Below are positions 1 through 7,182 of a stretch of DNA of 64,000 nucleotides, one piece after another. Each line of letters starts with the position of its first letter. Within the stretch, counting starts at the first letter, position 1. Position numbers and translations under genes: made by a program. The stretch is from Bacteroidota bacterium (GTDB lineage Bacteria; Bacteroidota; Bacteroidia; Flavobacteriales_D; Crocinitomicaceae), in NCBI GenBank assembly GCA_006226425.1, contig SBGX01000020.1, positions 1 to 64,000 on the forward strand, given 5' to 3'. The notes below the pieces were generated by a model. The model worked only from the letters and a program-made list of their open reading frames with translations. It was not told where the DNA came from and searched no databases.

Positions 1-539
1 TTGAGGGAAACCAAATTGCCCCATCCGTAGATTACAAATCTTTGAATTACAATGCTTTCATCGCCATCCTAACCCAGGCAGTTCAGGAACAACAAGCTGA
101 AATCGAACAAAAAGATTCCCTGATCAACGATCTAAATGCTCGTCTGACCCAGTTGGAAAATTGTCTGGCAAACGCTTTCCCAAACTTATGTAGCATGAAC
201 CAGGGGATGATCCAGCAAAATGATTCGGAAACGCAAGACAAGATCAAGGTGGCCATGGAATTGGAACTGGTCAACGATCAGGTGGTGACGCTCTCACAAA
301 ATGTTCCAAATCCCTTTGCGGAGTCCACAGAAATTAGCTATTTCATTCCTGAGTTAATCCAGGAGGCCAAAATGCGTTTTTTCAATCAGCAGGGTCTGAT
401 GATCAAAGAGGTAATCCTTAAAGATCGGGGGAATGGAAGCATCCGTGTCTTTGGACAAAATCTGAGTGAAGGCGTCTACAGCTATCAACTGATCGTAGAT
501 GGACAGGCAGGAATCACGAAGAAGATGTTGAAACAGTAA
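1..539 (+). CDS. C-terminal part of a T9SS cargo protein (chaperone-of-endosialidase-like tail plus type A sorting domain)
   Basis: Partial gene: the frame is open from base 3, so the true start lies before the window. The visible 178 residues begin with a segment (IAPSVDYKSLNYNAFIAIL) that resembles the end of peptidase S74 / endosialidase-chaperone domains, which commonly precede a trimeric coiled coil. A coiled coil then runs over about residues 23-55 (QAVQEQQAEIEQKDSLINDL). The last 80 or so residues fit a T9SS type A sorting domain (VPNPFAESTEISYFIP, then GVYSYQLIVDGQ and a basic end TKKMLKQ). I infer a secreted surface protein exported by type IX secretion. A TTG at base 42 could be taken as a start, but the upstream codons clearly continue the protein. 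It converges on fabG and shares a hairpin terminator with it. Confidence 0.75.
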   Translation, partial: EGNQIAPSVDYKSLNYNAFIAILTQAVQEQQAEIEQKDSLINDLNARLTQLENCLANAFPNLCSMNQGMIQQNDSETQDKIKVAMELELVNDQVVTLSQNVPNPFAESTEISYFIPELIQEAKMRFFNQQGLMIKEVILKDRGNGSIRVFGQNLSEGVYSYQLIVDGQAGITKKMLKQ

Positions 540-553
540 ACTATTAAAATACG

Positions 554-587
554 ACAAGAGCCGGCTGTTATTACAACCGGCTCTTGT
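554..587. terminator. Shared bidirectional terminator hairpin
   Basis: An 11-bp perfect inverted repeat (ACAAGAGCCGG at 554-564 and its complement at 577-587) lies between two convergent genes, the T9SS cargo fragment (+) and fabG (-). There are short T runs on both sides. It probably ends both transcripts. Confidence 0.8.
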
Positions 588-608
588 TCAACTCTATTTC
601 TTTGCTTC

Positions 609-1355
609 TTACATCAGCATTCCACCACAAACATGGATGGTCTGTCCTGTAATGTAAGATGACATATCAGATGCTAAAAACACCGTCGCATCGGCTACAT
701 CTTTCGGTTGTCCACCACGTTTCAATGGAATTGAATTTCTCCATTCTTCCACTACTTTTTCGTCCAGGGCACCGGTCATTTCGGTTTCAATGAATCCTGG
801 TGCAATCGCGTTGCAACGAATATTTCGAGATCCCAATTCCTGAGCCACTGATTTGGTGAATCCGATCAATCCGGCCTTGGATGCCGCATAATTCGACTGC
901 CCGGCATTTCCGCTCACTCCAACAACTGAAGACATATTGATAATCGATCCCTTTCTCGCTTTCAACATCGGTCTCTGAACCGCTTTTGTCAGGTTAAACG
1001 CCGATTTCAGGTTCGTATTGATTACCTCGTCCCACTGTTCTTCTGTCATTCGCATCAAAAGTGTATCACGTGTAATTCCCGCATTGTTGATCAATACGTC
1101 CACCGTTCCGTAGGCAGCGACCACATCATCAACCAATTTCTGCGCGGCTTCAAAATTGCTGGCATCCGACTGAAAACCTTTTACTTCTCCACCCTGAGCA
1201 CTCAACTCTGCTTCCAAAGCTTTTGCCTTTTCCGCAGAAGACATATATGTAAAAGCAACTTTTGCTCCCTGATTCACACATTCCTGTGCGATCGATTTCC
1301 CGATTCCACGAGAAGCACCTGTAATCAGGACTACTTTTCCTTCTAATAACTTCAT
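609..1355 (-). CDS. fabG: 3-oxoacyl-ACP reductase FabG
   Basis: NADPH-dependent reduction of 3-oxoacyl-ACP in fatty-acid elongation, cytoplasmic. It is a classical short-chain dehydrogenase: the Rossmann motif TGASRGIG lies near residue 13, followed by NNAG, the catalytic serine in INMSSVVG, the YAASK catalytic Tyr/Lys pair and the PGFIETEMT loop. With the start chosen here it is 248 residues, the usual FabG length. An ATG seven codons upstream (1376) is possible, but it lies upstream of the expected transcription start of the promoter at 1374-1401, and GAAAGG sits just before the ATG at 1355. It is alone on its strand; no other fatty-acid genes are adjacent. Confidence 0.95.
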   Translation of the reverse strand: MKLLEGKVVLITGASRGIGKSIAQECVNQGAKVAFTYMSSAEKAKALEAELSAQGGEVKGFQSDASNFEAAQKLVDDVVAAYGTVDVLINNAGITRDTLLMRMTEEQWDEVINTNLKSAFNLTKAVQRPMLKARKGSIINMSSVVGVSGNAGQSNYAASKAGLIGFTKSVAQELGSRNIRCNAIAPGFIETEMTGALDEKVVEEWRNSIPLKRGGQPKDVADATVFLASDMSSYITGQTIHVCGGMLM

Positions 1356-1373
1356 ACCTTTCAATTTAGCCGC

Positions 1374-1401
1374 CAAAGATAAATAATATAGCTTATTTCA
1401 A
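1374..1401 (-). promoter_or_regulatory. fabG promoter (Bacteroidota type)
   Basis: Reading the minus strand, TTG (1399-1401), a 17-base spacer and TATCTTTG (1374-1381) match the Bacteroidota TTG/TAnnTTTG consensus. The expected start of transcription is about 12 bases before the ATG at 1355. Confidence 0.65.
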
Positions 1402-1452
1402 TTCCTTTATCTATTAAAAAGCGGCTTTTGTCAAAAAAATTAAAAATTTCAT

Positions 1453-1482
1453 TGCATCATTCGGATTATTCCTATATATTTG
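1453..1482 (+). promoter_or_regulatory. Promoter in front of a candidate small RNA
   Basis: TTG (1453-1455), a 19-base spacer and TATATTTG (1475-1482) on the plus strand are an exact match to the Bacteroidota promoter consensus. No protein gene lies downstream on this strand; the next element is the hairpin at 1521-1550. Confidence 0.6.
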
Positions 1483-1487
1483 TGTCA

Positions 1488-1556
1488 GGTTTAGTTGTAA
1501 AAGGTAGGTTAGGTTAGGTTAAAAGAGTGAGGCTCCCGCCTCACTCTTTTTCTTTT
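1488..1556 (+). ncRNA. Candidate small RNA, about 65-70 nt
   Basis: This is an inferred transcript, bounded upstream by an exact-consensus promoter (1453-1482) and downstream by a perfect 13-bp hairpin with a T-rich tail on the plus strand. Its 5' half carries a short direct repeat of AGGTT units (about 1503-1520), which would be single-stranded. No start codon with a plausible reading frame is seen. The same hairpin also lies just past the stop of the minus-strand porin gene, so a simple terminator with a chance promoter is the alternative. I do not recognise it as a known RNA family. Confidence 0.35.
1521..1556. terminator. Perfect 13-bp terminator hairpin
   Basis: The arms 1521-1533 and 1538-1550 are perfectly complementary with a 4-base loop (TCCC). 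T-rich flanks are present on both sides, stronger on the plus strand. It lies 30 bases past the minus-strand porin stop and also at the end of the candidate small RNA. Confidence 0.85.
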
Positions 1557-1580
1557 TAGTGCTTTCCGATCCTGCTCCGA

Positions 1581-3326
1581 TTAATTGAAGAAGTCCCAAC
1601 TCAGTCCTAATCGCAACACATTTGGTGTGACCGGATAATTCATTAAATCAATCCGATCAGCGTCATTCCAGAAGTAATCCACATTCTCCAGGGCTACAAA
1701 AAAGCGGAACTCGTCAATTTGGAATGCCGTCATCACATTCAGCTCTACCACGGCCTTTTTCATGACAGCACCTGGAACATCCAAACGGTTCAAATCCAAT
1801 ACGGGATCAATCGACCAAAGCTGAAAGCGGTCTTGATAACGGGTTTCCAATGCGATGACCCAATCAAATTTCTGTGCTTTAAATAATTTCTTTCGGAAAA
1901 ATAAACGCGCCCGAAAATCATACTGGGGCACAATATCTTCTTTTACAGGATTCAACGCTCCATAGAGATGCAAACCAAAAGCCCGTAGAGGAATCGTTGT
2001 ACGCACTTGCAATTGAAGAGCATTTAAAGAAGTTAAACTATCATTTCGCCAGCGATCTACCACGAACAGATAAGGATTTAACCACTGCTTATAGACTACT
2101 CCCAGCTGTGACTTCCAGGTTCCTACCCCTGTTATCTTCGCCCCTAGCTCACGCTGTCCTTCAGTGGACAACTGGTCCAATTTCCACCGGGAACTATTGG
2201 CATAGTATCTCCGCCAATATGGATCGGGAAGTGCTTCCTGGAAGCGATAATGAAGCATGGCCCTCCAGGACTTTTGACGATACTCCAAATTTCCGACCGA
2301 CATCCAGCTTCCGATGGCTCCACTCAAATGAGCCGAAGCCTGATTTCGAAATCGCCATGCCCCCTGATCCCAACGAAGGTTCCAGTGAACAGCTGTTTCA
2401 ACTGTATCCAGGTGTTTTCCCAGATTTTGGTAGTCCCAGTACTTCATACCATACAGTAACTCTGTTGACAGGCCCTTTTTTCTCCAGAACAAACCACTCA
2501 TCGCACTGGCACTTGCTAGCTGGTATTGATCCCTGGTTCGGTTGCTATCTAAATAAAACAAGCTGTATTTGGAGGTCATGTTCAGAGAATCCCGGTACTC
2601 CCGGTGCTGATTCTGCCAGTTCATCTGCTGAGTCCAGCCGAAAGCCGTCAGAGAATCTTTCAACCAATCCCATTCGTAGCTTCCCTGAACCAAAAACTGT
2701 CTTCTTTTCACCTGAGCCTCCGTATTCCCTACCCTCAAAATACTGAGTGCAAAGTCATTCGCCGATAAACTGTCATTCAGACCAAAGTTATACCCGACTT
2801 CACTTTGACGCATCGAGAACTCCAGCAATGCACGAAATTGTTCTCTATGATGATAAATATTCCACTGAAACTGCTGCTGATTGAAACGACCATGGCGCAT
2901 CATTTCGCCCAACTTATCTTGCTCCAGTAATAAGTTAAAAGCCGTCCGTTTTCCCCATTGCTGCTGATAATCCAGATGCAATTGCTGCAGGCCTTTGGAA
3001 CCAAACTGATAGAAGAATCCCAAATGAGGAAGTGCTGAGAAAGCCTGCTTCATCGTACTTCTTGCCGGAAAAGTTCTTCTTGCCCGGTCCAGGTAATGCA
3101 CATAATCTGTCTGATCACTTCCGAAAATATGCTCCTGCGCTCCTCCCGGATGCGTCAGTGTCATTCTTCCCGGATAAAAATCAATTGAATCGAGATGCTC
3201 TCCCCCAATCCGATTTGTAATCCGAATGGTATCCTGCTCAAAAAATAGAAGTGACTGCCCCTTTACAGACAGCAAAGAAAGCAGAGAAAGGAGGAGTATG
3301 AATGTATTTCGGTGAAACACGATCAA
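1581..3326 (-). CDS. Putative outer-membrane porin (Porin_10-like family)
   Basis: A 581-residue protein with a signal peptide at residues 1-23 (hydrophobic run ending in VKGQ). The rest is rich in alternating aromatic and polar strands typical of an outer-membrane beta-barrel, and it ends in an aromatic residue (SWDFFN). Length and composition match the Bacteroidota 'putative porin' family. A conserved N-terminal plug-like segment (DSIDFYPGRMTLTHPGG) follows the signal. Substrate cannot be told from sequence. It lies downstream of rpsT on the same strand but after a terminator, so it is probably transcribed separately; I see no clear promoter in the 84-base gap. Confidence 0.7.
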   Translation of the reverse strand: MIVFHRNTFILLLSLLSLLSVKGQSLLFFEQDTIRITNRIGGEHLDSIDFYPGRMTLTHPGGAQEHIFGSDQTDYVHYLDRARRTFPARSTMKQAFSALPHLGFFYQFGSKGLQQLHLDYQQQWGKRTAFNLLLEQDKLGEMMRHGRFNQQQFQWNIYHHREQFRALLEFSMRQSEVGYNFGLNDSLSANDFALSILRVGNTEAQVKRRQFLVQGSYEWDWLKDSLTAFGWTQQMNWQNQHREYRDSLNMTSKYSLFYLDSNRTRDQYQLASASAMSGLFWRKKGLSTELLYGMKYWDYQNLGKHLDTVETAVHWNLRWDQGAWRFRNQASAHLSGAIGSWMSVGNLEYRQKSWRAMLHYRFQEALPDPYWRRYYANSSRWKLDQLSTEGQRELGAKITGVGTWKSQLGVVYKQWLNPYLFVVDRWRNDSLTSLNALQLQVRTTIPLRAFGLHLYGALNPVKEDIVPQYDFRARLFFRKKLFKAQKFDWVIALETRYQDRFQLWSIDPVLDLNRLDVPGAVMKKAVVELNVMTAFQIDEFRFFVALENVDYFWNDADRIDLMNYPVTPNVLRLGLSWDFFN

Positions 3327-3363
3327 AGGAACGAAAAAAAAGCGAAAAGCGTTTGTTGAAGAC

Positions 3364-3391
3364 GAAAAAAGGGAGCCAAGAGCTCCCTTTC
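3364..3391 (-). terminator. rpsT terminator
   Basis: The hairpin AAAGGGAGC...CTCCCTTT (3368-3376 with 3382-3390) is followed on the minus strand by a run of six T. It sits about 20 bases past the rpsT stop. Confidence 0.8.
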
Positions 3392-3410
3392 ACAAATCTT
3401 TCGATTTGAA

Positions 3411-3662
3411 TTACAACTTATTCACATGCAACGCCAAACTTGATTTCAAGTTCGCTGCCTTGTTCTTGTGAATGATATTCTTTTTAACCAGTTTGTCAAG
3501 CATTCCACTTACTGATGGAAACAATGTTTCAGCCTCTTTTTTATCCTTCGTAGCTCTCAGTTTACGAACTGCGTTACGAGTTGTTTTGTGCTGATACTTG
3601 TTGCGCAATGCCTTCACTGCGTTAGATCTTACTCTTTTCTTTGCTGACTGATGATTCGCCAT
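3411..3662 (-). CDS. rpsT: 30S ribosomal protein S20
   Basis: An 83-residue, strongly basic alpha-helical protein that begins MANHQSAKKRVRSNAVKALR, the standard S20 N-terminus. S20 binds 16S rRNA early in 30S assembly. The length is normal for the family. It follows two tRNA-Glu genes on the same strand with only 27 bases between, so it probably shares their transcript. A hairpin terminator follows directly. Confidence 0.97.
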   Translation of the reverse strand: MANHQSAKKRVRSNAVKALRNKYQHKTTRNAVRKLRATKDKKEAETLFPSVSGMLDKLVKKNIIHKNKAANLKSSLALHVNKL

Positions 3663-3689
3663 TTTTTCTTTTTTAACTTTTCTTATTTG

Positions 3690-3761
3690 CAGCCCATAGG
3701 AGAATCGAACTCCTGTTTCCAGGATGAAAACCTGGCGTCCTAACCACTAGACGAATGGGCC
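3690..3761 (-). tRNA. tRNA-Glu (TTC), copy without encoded CCA
   Basis: The minus-strand cloverleaf has a 7-bp acceptor stem (GGCCCAT with ATGGGCT, first pair G-U), the anticodon arm CCAGG-TTTTCAT-CCTGG giving anticodon TTC, and a T-loop GTTCGATTC. The discriminator base is G. The three bases after it are not CCA, so CCA must be added enzymatically. The mature sequence is identical to the second copy at 3796-3867. Confidence 0.95.
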
Positions 3762-3792
3762 AAATTATGCTGTTTTACTGCCTATTTCAAGT

Positions 3793-3867
3793 TGGCAGCC
3801 CATAGGAGAATCGAACTCCTGTTTCCAGGATGAAAACCTGGCGTCCTAACCACTAGACGAATGGGCC
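3793..3867 (-). tRNA. tRNA-Glu (TTC), copy with encoded CCA
   Basis: Same cloverleaf and anticodon TTC as the neighbouring copy, but the gene continues into an encoded CCA (plus-strand TGG at 3793-3795). The tRNA body is 3796-3867. The two genes are separated by about 31 bases and lie downstream of one consensus promoter. Confidence 0.95.
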
Positions 3868-3896
3868 CTCACAAAATTCCGTCGAATTTGGGAGTG

Positions 3897-3926
3897 CAAA
3901 TATACTTAGAAAAAATGAAATCCCAA
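3897..3926 (-). promoter_or_regulatory. Promoter of the tRNA-Glu pair and rpsT
   Basis: On the minus strand TTG (3924-3926), a 19-base spacer and TATATTTG (3897-3904) give an exact Bacteroidota consensus. It is placed about 30 bases before the first tRNA. Confidence 0.75.
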
Positions 3927-3973
3927 ATAAACGAGATTAATTTTCCGTAGAAATTCATTTTTCTCCTAACTTC

Positions 3974-4654
3974 CTATAATTCCTGCTGTTCTCCTGCAAA
4001 TCGGAAGCCAACCCTTTTCTCTGTTTTCAGCCTCAAACTCAGGCTTAATTCCTTAATTTGATGGACATTCACTTCGGACATTACTTCGTAAGGTGGTGTC
4101 AGCAATTCGAACTGTGTGGCAAAACCAAAACAACGGTACAAAATGGTTCTCAGATTGTCATCGCTCAACACCTCTTTTTCCACATCTTTAAACTCTTTGC
4201 CCAACAAACCGTGTCCCTCGATAAAAAAGTGACCTTCCCGGTTCACAAAAATGCGACTAATCAGGTATCCCGGATCTTCACTGCGGTTTTGCAATACAGA
4301 TTGTGCCAGGAAATTGTAGATATAGATGATCCCGAAATAACCGTTATCTGGGTTTTCTTTTAAGTAATCCAATTTCCAAAAAGGATGCCCATCCGGAAGC
4401 AAAAACACGTTCGGGTGCATGTGAAAAAAGAGCATATCACTCCCAACAAAGATTTGAGACTCAAATTTCCCTTTATCAACGTACTGCATTCGCACGCGCT
4501 GATCTGTAATCTTCTTTCTCAAAATACCTACTTCTTCCCGCATCACTTCCTTGAAACGGTCAAATACTTTCAGGGTATCGAAATGAATATCCTGCTTCAG
4601 AGCTGCTTTCTGATGCAAAATCTCCAGTACCTCTTCTCTATACTTTTCTATCAT
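3974..4654 (-). CDS. Conserved hypothetical protein
   Basis: A 226-residue soluble protein with no signal peptide or membrane segment and no motif I recognise. It starts with a charged helical region (MIEKYREEVLEILHQKAALK), then a mixed segment with many aromatics (DMLFFHMHPNVFLLPDGH, NPDNGYFGIIYIYNF). Such proteins seem widespread in Bacteroidota, but I cannot name a function. It lies 4 bases downstream of proS and is almost certainly co-transcribed with it. The short hairpin-free gap before the tRNA promoter suggests the operon ends here. Confidence 0.75.
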   Translation of the reverse strand: MIEKYREEVLEILHQKAALKQDIHFDTLKVFDRFKEVMREEVGILRKKITDQRVRMQYVDKGKFESQIFVGSDMLFFHMHPNVFLLPDGHPFWKLDYLKENPDNGYFGIIYIYNFLAQSVLQNRSEDPGYLISRIFVNREGHFFIEGHGLLGKEFKDVEKEVLSDDNLRTILYRCFGFATQFELLTPPYEVMSEVNVHQIKELSLSLRLKTEKRVGFRFAGEQQEL

Positions 4655-4658
4655 CTTT

Positions 4659-6137
4659 CTAATATGCTTTGGCCATGATTACCCGACCAGCCGAAGGCTT
4701 TCCGGTAACCATACATTGCCCTGGCTCTTCTTCCCTTTCAAATGGAATACAACGAATCGTCGCCTGTGTTTCTTGTTTGATTCGGGCTTCCGTTTCCGCG
4801 GTTCCGTCCCAGTGAACAGCAAAGAAACCTCCCTCAGATTCCAGGCGTTGTTTGAAGGTCTCATAATCATTTACTTTCTGCAATCGGTCCGCTCGATAGT
4901 TCAGCGCTCGCTGATGCAGATTGGCCTGAATTTCTTCCAGCAATTCCTGAACGTAAACAACCAAACCATCCAAATCCCTCGTAAACTTCTCTTTGGTGTC
5001 GCGACGTGCCACCTCCACTTTATTCTCGGCAAGATCCCTTGGTCCCATTGCCAAACGCACCGGCACTCCCTTCACTTCATATTCGGCAAACTTCCATCCT
5101 GGTCTTCGTTTATCATCATCGTCAAACTTCACCGAAATTCCCATCGATCTCAATTCTTCACTCACCTGATTGGCTACTACTCGAATTCGATCGAGTTCTT
5201 CCTCTGATTTGTATATCGGTATGATAGCCACCTGAATCGGAGCCAACAAAGGAGGTAATACCAAACCTTCGTCGTCCGAATGGGTCATGATCAAGGCCCC
5301 AATCAAACGGGTCGAAACACCCCAGGAAGTAGCCCAAACGTGTTCCAGTTTCCCATTGGCATCCGCAAATTTCACATCAAAGGCCTCCGCAAAATTTTGT
5401 CCCAGGAAGTGGGATGTCCCTGCCTGCAATGCTTTTCCATCCTGCATCATGGCCTCAATACAATAGGTTTCTACCGCACCGGCAAAACGCTCACTTTCCG
5501 TCTTAATTCCTTTAATCACTGGCATCGCCATATATTTCTCAGCAAACTCCGCATATACATCCAACATTTTGGCCGTTTCCTCCAAAGCCTCCTCTTTGCT
5601 GGCATGCGCCGTATGCCCTTCTTGCCAAAGGAATTCGGTCGTTCTCAAAAACAAACGGGTACGCATTTCCCAACGGACTACATTTGCCCATTGGTTAATT
5701 AAAATAGGTAAATCCCGATAGGATTGAATCCAGTTTTTGTAAGTATTCCAGATGACCGCCTCACTCGTTGGTCGAACGACCAGCTCCTCTTCCAACTTGG
5801 CCTCTGGGTCCACCATCAACTTTCCTTTCTCATTTGGATCGTTCTTGAGGCGATAGTGCGTTACCACAGCACACTCTTTCGCAAATCCTTCTGCATTCTG
5901 TTCTTCAGCTTCAAACAGGCTTTTCGGCACGAAGATGGGGAAATAGGCATTGGAATGCCCTGTTTCTTTGAACATTCTGTCCAATACATCACGCATTTTT
6001 TCCCATACTGCAAAGCCATACGGTTTGATCACCATGCAACCCTTTACTCCGGAGTGTTCGGCCAAATCCGCCAAATCAACCAGCTCGTTGTACCATTTGG
6101 AATAATCATCCGCACGCTTTGTTAATTTCTGTGCCAT
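4659..6137 (-). CDS. proS: Prolyl-tRNA synthetase (short, archaeal/eukaryote-like type)
   Basis: Charges tRNA-Pro with proline. The 492-residue length and the domain order (class II catalytic core, anticodon-binding domain, C-terminal extension) match the ProS type 3 form, which lacks the bacterial editing insertion. Class II motifs are visible: motif 2 around residues 150-170 ([21 protein letters not shown]) and motif 3 near residue 270 ([20 protein letters not shown]). The C-terminus ends in Tyr, as is usual for this type. The start ATG at 6137 fits family N-termini ([20 protein letters not shown]). A -7 box TACATTTG lies at 6169-6176 on the minus strand, interleaved with the promoter of the divergent lipoprotein gene. 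Confidence 0.95.
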   Translation of the reverse strand: MAQKLTKRADDYSKWYNELVDLADLAEHSGVKGCMVIKPYGFAVWEKMRDVLDRMFKETGHSNAYFPIFVPKSLFEAEEQNAEGFAKECAVVTHYRLKNDPNEKGKLMVDPEAKLEEELVVRPTSEAVIWNTYKNWIQSYRDLPILINQWANVVRWEMRTRLFLRTTEFLWQEGHTAHASKEEALEETAKMLDVYAEFAEKYMAMPVIKGIKTESERFAGAVETYCIEAMMQDGKALQAGTSHFLGQNFAEAFDVKFADANGKLEHVWATSWGVSTRLIGALIMTHSDDEGLVLPPLLAPIQVAIIPIYKSEEELDRIRVVANQVSEELRSMGISVKFDDDDKRRPGWKFAEYEVKGVPVRLAMGPRDLAENKVEVARRDTKEKFTRDLDGLVVYVQELLEEIQANLHQRALNYRADRLQKVNDYETFKQRLESEGGFFAVHWDGTAETEARIKQETQATIRCIPFEREEEPGQCMVTGKPSAGRVIMAKAY

Positions 6138-6165
6138 TTCGAATTGTTAAATAAGTGTTTAATTT

Positions 6166-6196
6166 TTGCAAATGTATAAATTTCAGCGTATCTTTG
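6166..6196 (+). promoter_or_regulatory. Promoter of the 6226 lipoprotein gene, overlapping the proS -7 box
   Basis: TTG (6166-6168), a 20-base spacer and TATCTTTG (6189-6196) on the plus strand. The minus-strand TACATTTG (6169-6176) of proS lies within the same 30 bases, so the two divergent promoters overlap and could interfere. Confidence 0.65.
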
Positions 6197-6225
6197 GTTA
6201 TACCATGAATCGATCATTTTTGCTT

Positions 6226-7179
6226 ATGAAAAGGCACTTTTTATACCCGGTTATCGGAGGACTTGTCCTACTGGTTTCTTCCTGTGCCGGAATTTCGCAT
6301 GTAACAGATGACGATGTGTACGTCGTAAAAAGTCCGGTACTTCCTCTGACAGATGAAGTGAACGACGAGAGTAGCTACGAGAACTATCGTTACCGCAGAG
6401 ATCGCGAAGATTTTGACGTTTACTACGGTCATTCCAGAATGCTGTGGAGACCTTACCTGTACTGGTCATCTCCTTACAGTTCCTTTGGTCTTTATGGTTA
6501 TAATTACAATCCATACATGTACGGACATCCTTATTCTCCTTATGCATGGAACGATCCTTTTAGCCCTTATTACAATCCTGGTTCCTGGTACTACAGCCCT
6601 TATTCCGGCTTTGGATACAATCCGTATTACAATCCTTACTATGGTTATTACGGTGGTTACGGATACGGCTCCTGGGCTAACAATGGGAATAACTCAGGAT
6701 CAGGGAATAATTCAAATTCCCTGAACAAACACTATAAACCAAGAAATTCGGTTTCAGGAAACTATATTGGGCGAAGACCTAATTCGCCGGGAATGGCTGG
6801 AATGATCGTCCAAGGAAACAGCCAGGGACGAAGAGCGTCAATCACACAAGATGACCATCTTTCCAATGCACATCTTAAAGGAGGAAGACCTGTTCACAGT
6901 GCTTCTTCGACGGACAAAACATACCGATCGCGACCCGTTCAGCACGGAACTGCTATTTCGAAACCGGGAAGAACAATTTCGACGAACAATGCTCGTAGTA
7001 CTGGAAGCAGCAGGCCATCCGGGTCTTCCATGGAACGAAGCGGCGGAAGCCAGATGAATCGTTCCGGATCTGGGAACAGTGGCGGCATGAGACCTTCCTC
7101 TTCAGGAGGTGGTAGCCGTCCAACTTCAAGTCCGAGACCTTCTTCAGGTGGCGGATCAAAAGGTCGTAGAGGCGGATAA
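6226..7179 (+). CDS. Tyr/Gly/Ser-rich lipoprotein of unknown function
   Basis: I start it at the ATG at 6226 because the promoter at 6166-6196 places transcription after the earlier candidate starts; this gives a 317-residue lipoprotein whose N-terminus is MKRHFLYPVIGGLVLLVSSC. The middle (about residues 75-155) is a low-complexity Tyr/Asn/Pro/Gly stretch with repeated NPYYNPYYGYY-like units. The C-terminal third is Ser/Arg/Gly-rich and ends in GGGSKGRRGG. It resembles structural or surface-associated low-complexity proteins; no enzyme motif is seen. It is 3 bases upstream of a FadL-like outer-membrane protein, so the two are co-transcribed and may work together at the outer membrane. Confidence 0.75.
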   Translation: MKRHFLYPVIGGLVLLVSSCAGISHVTDDDVYVVKSPVLPLTDEVNDESSYENYRYRRDREDFDVYYGHSRMLWRPYLYWSSPYSSFGLYGYNYNPYMYGHPYSPYAWNDPFSPYYNPGSWYYSPYSGFGYNPYYNPYYGYYGGYGYGSWANNGNNSGSGNNSNSLNKHYKPRNSVSGNYIGRRPNSPGMAGMIVQGNSQGRRASITQDDHLSNAHLKGGRPVHSASSTDKTYRSRPVQHGTAISKPGRTISTNNARSTGSSRPSGSSMERSGGSQMNRSGSGNSGGMRPSSSGGGSRPTSSPRPSSGGGSKGRRGG

Positions 7180-7182
7180 TTC

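Noticed and set aside
1997-2746. Long plus-strand open frame inside the porin gene
   Set aside because: It is antisense to a well-supported outer-membrane protein and has no homology or coding signals of its own.
3690-3867. Tandem duplicate as a possible integration (att) site or mobile-element scar
   Set aside because: The repeated sequence is exactly the tRNA gene, with no integrase, no flanking repeats and normal gene order on both sides.
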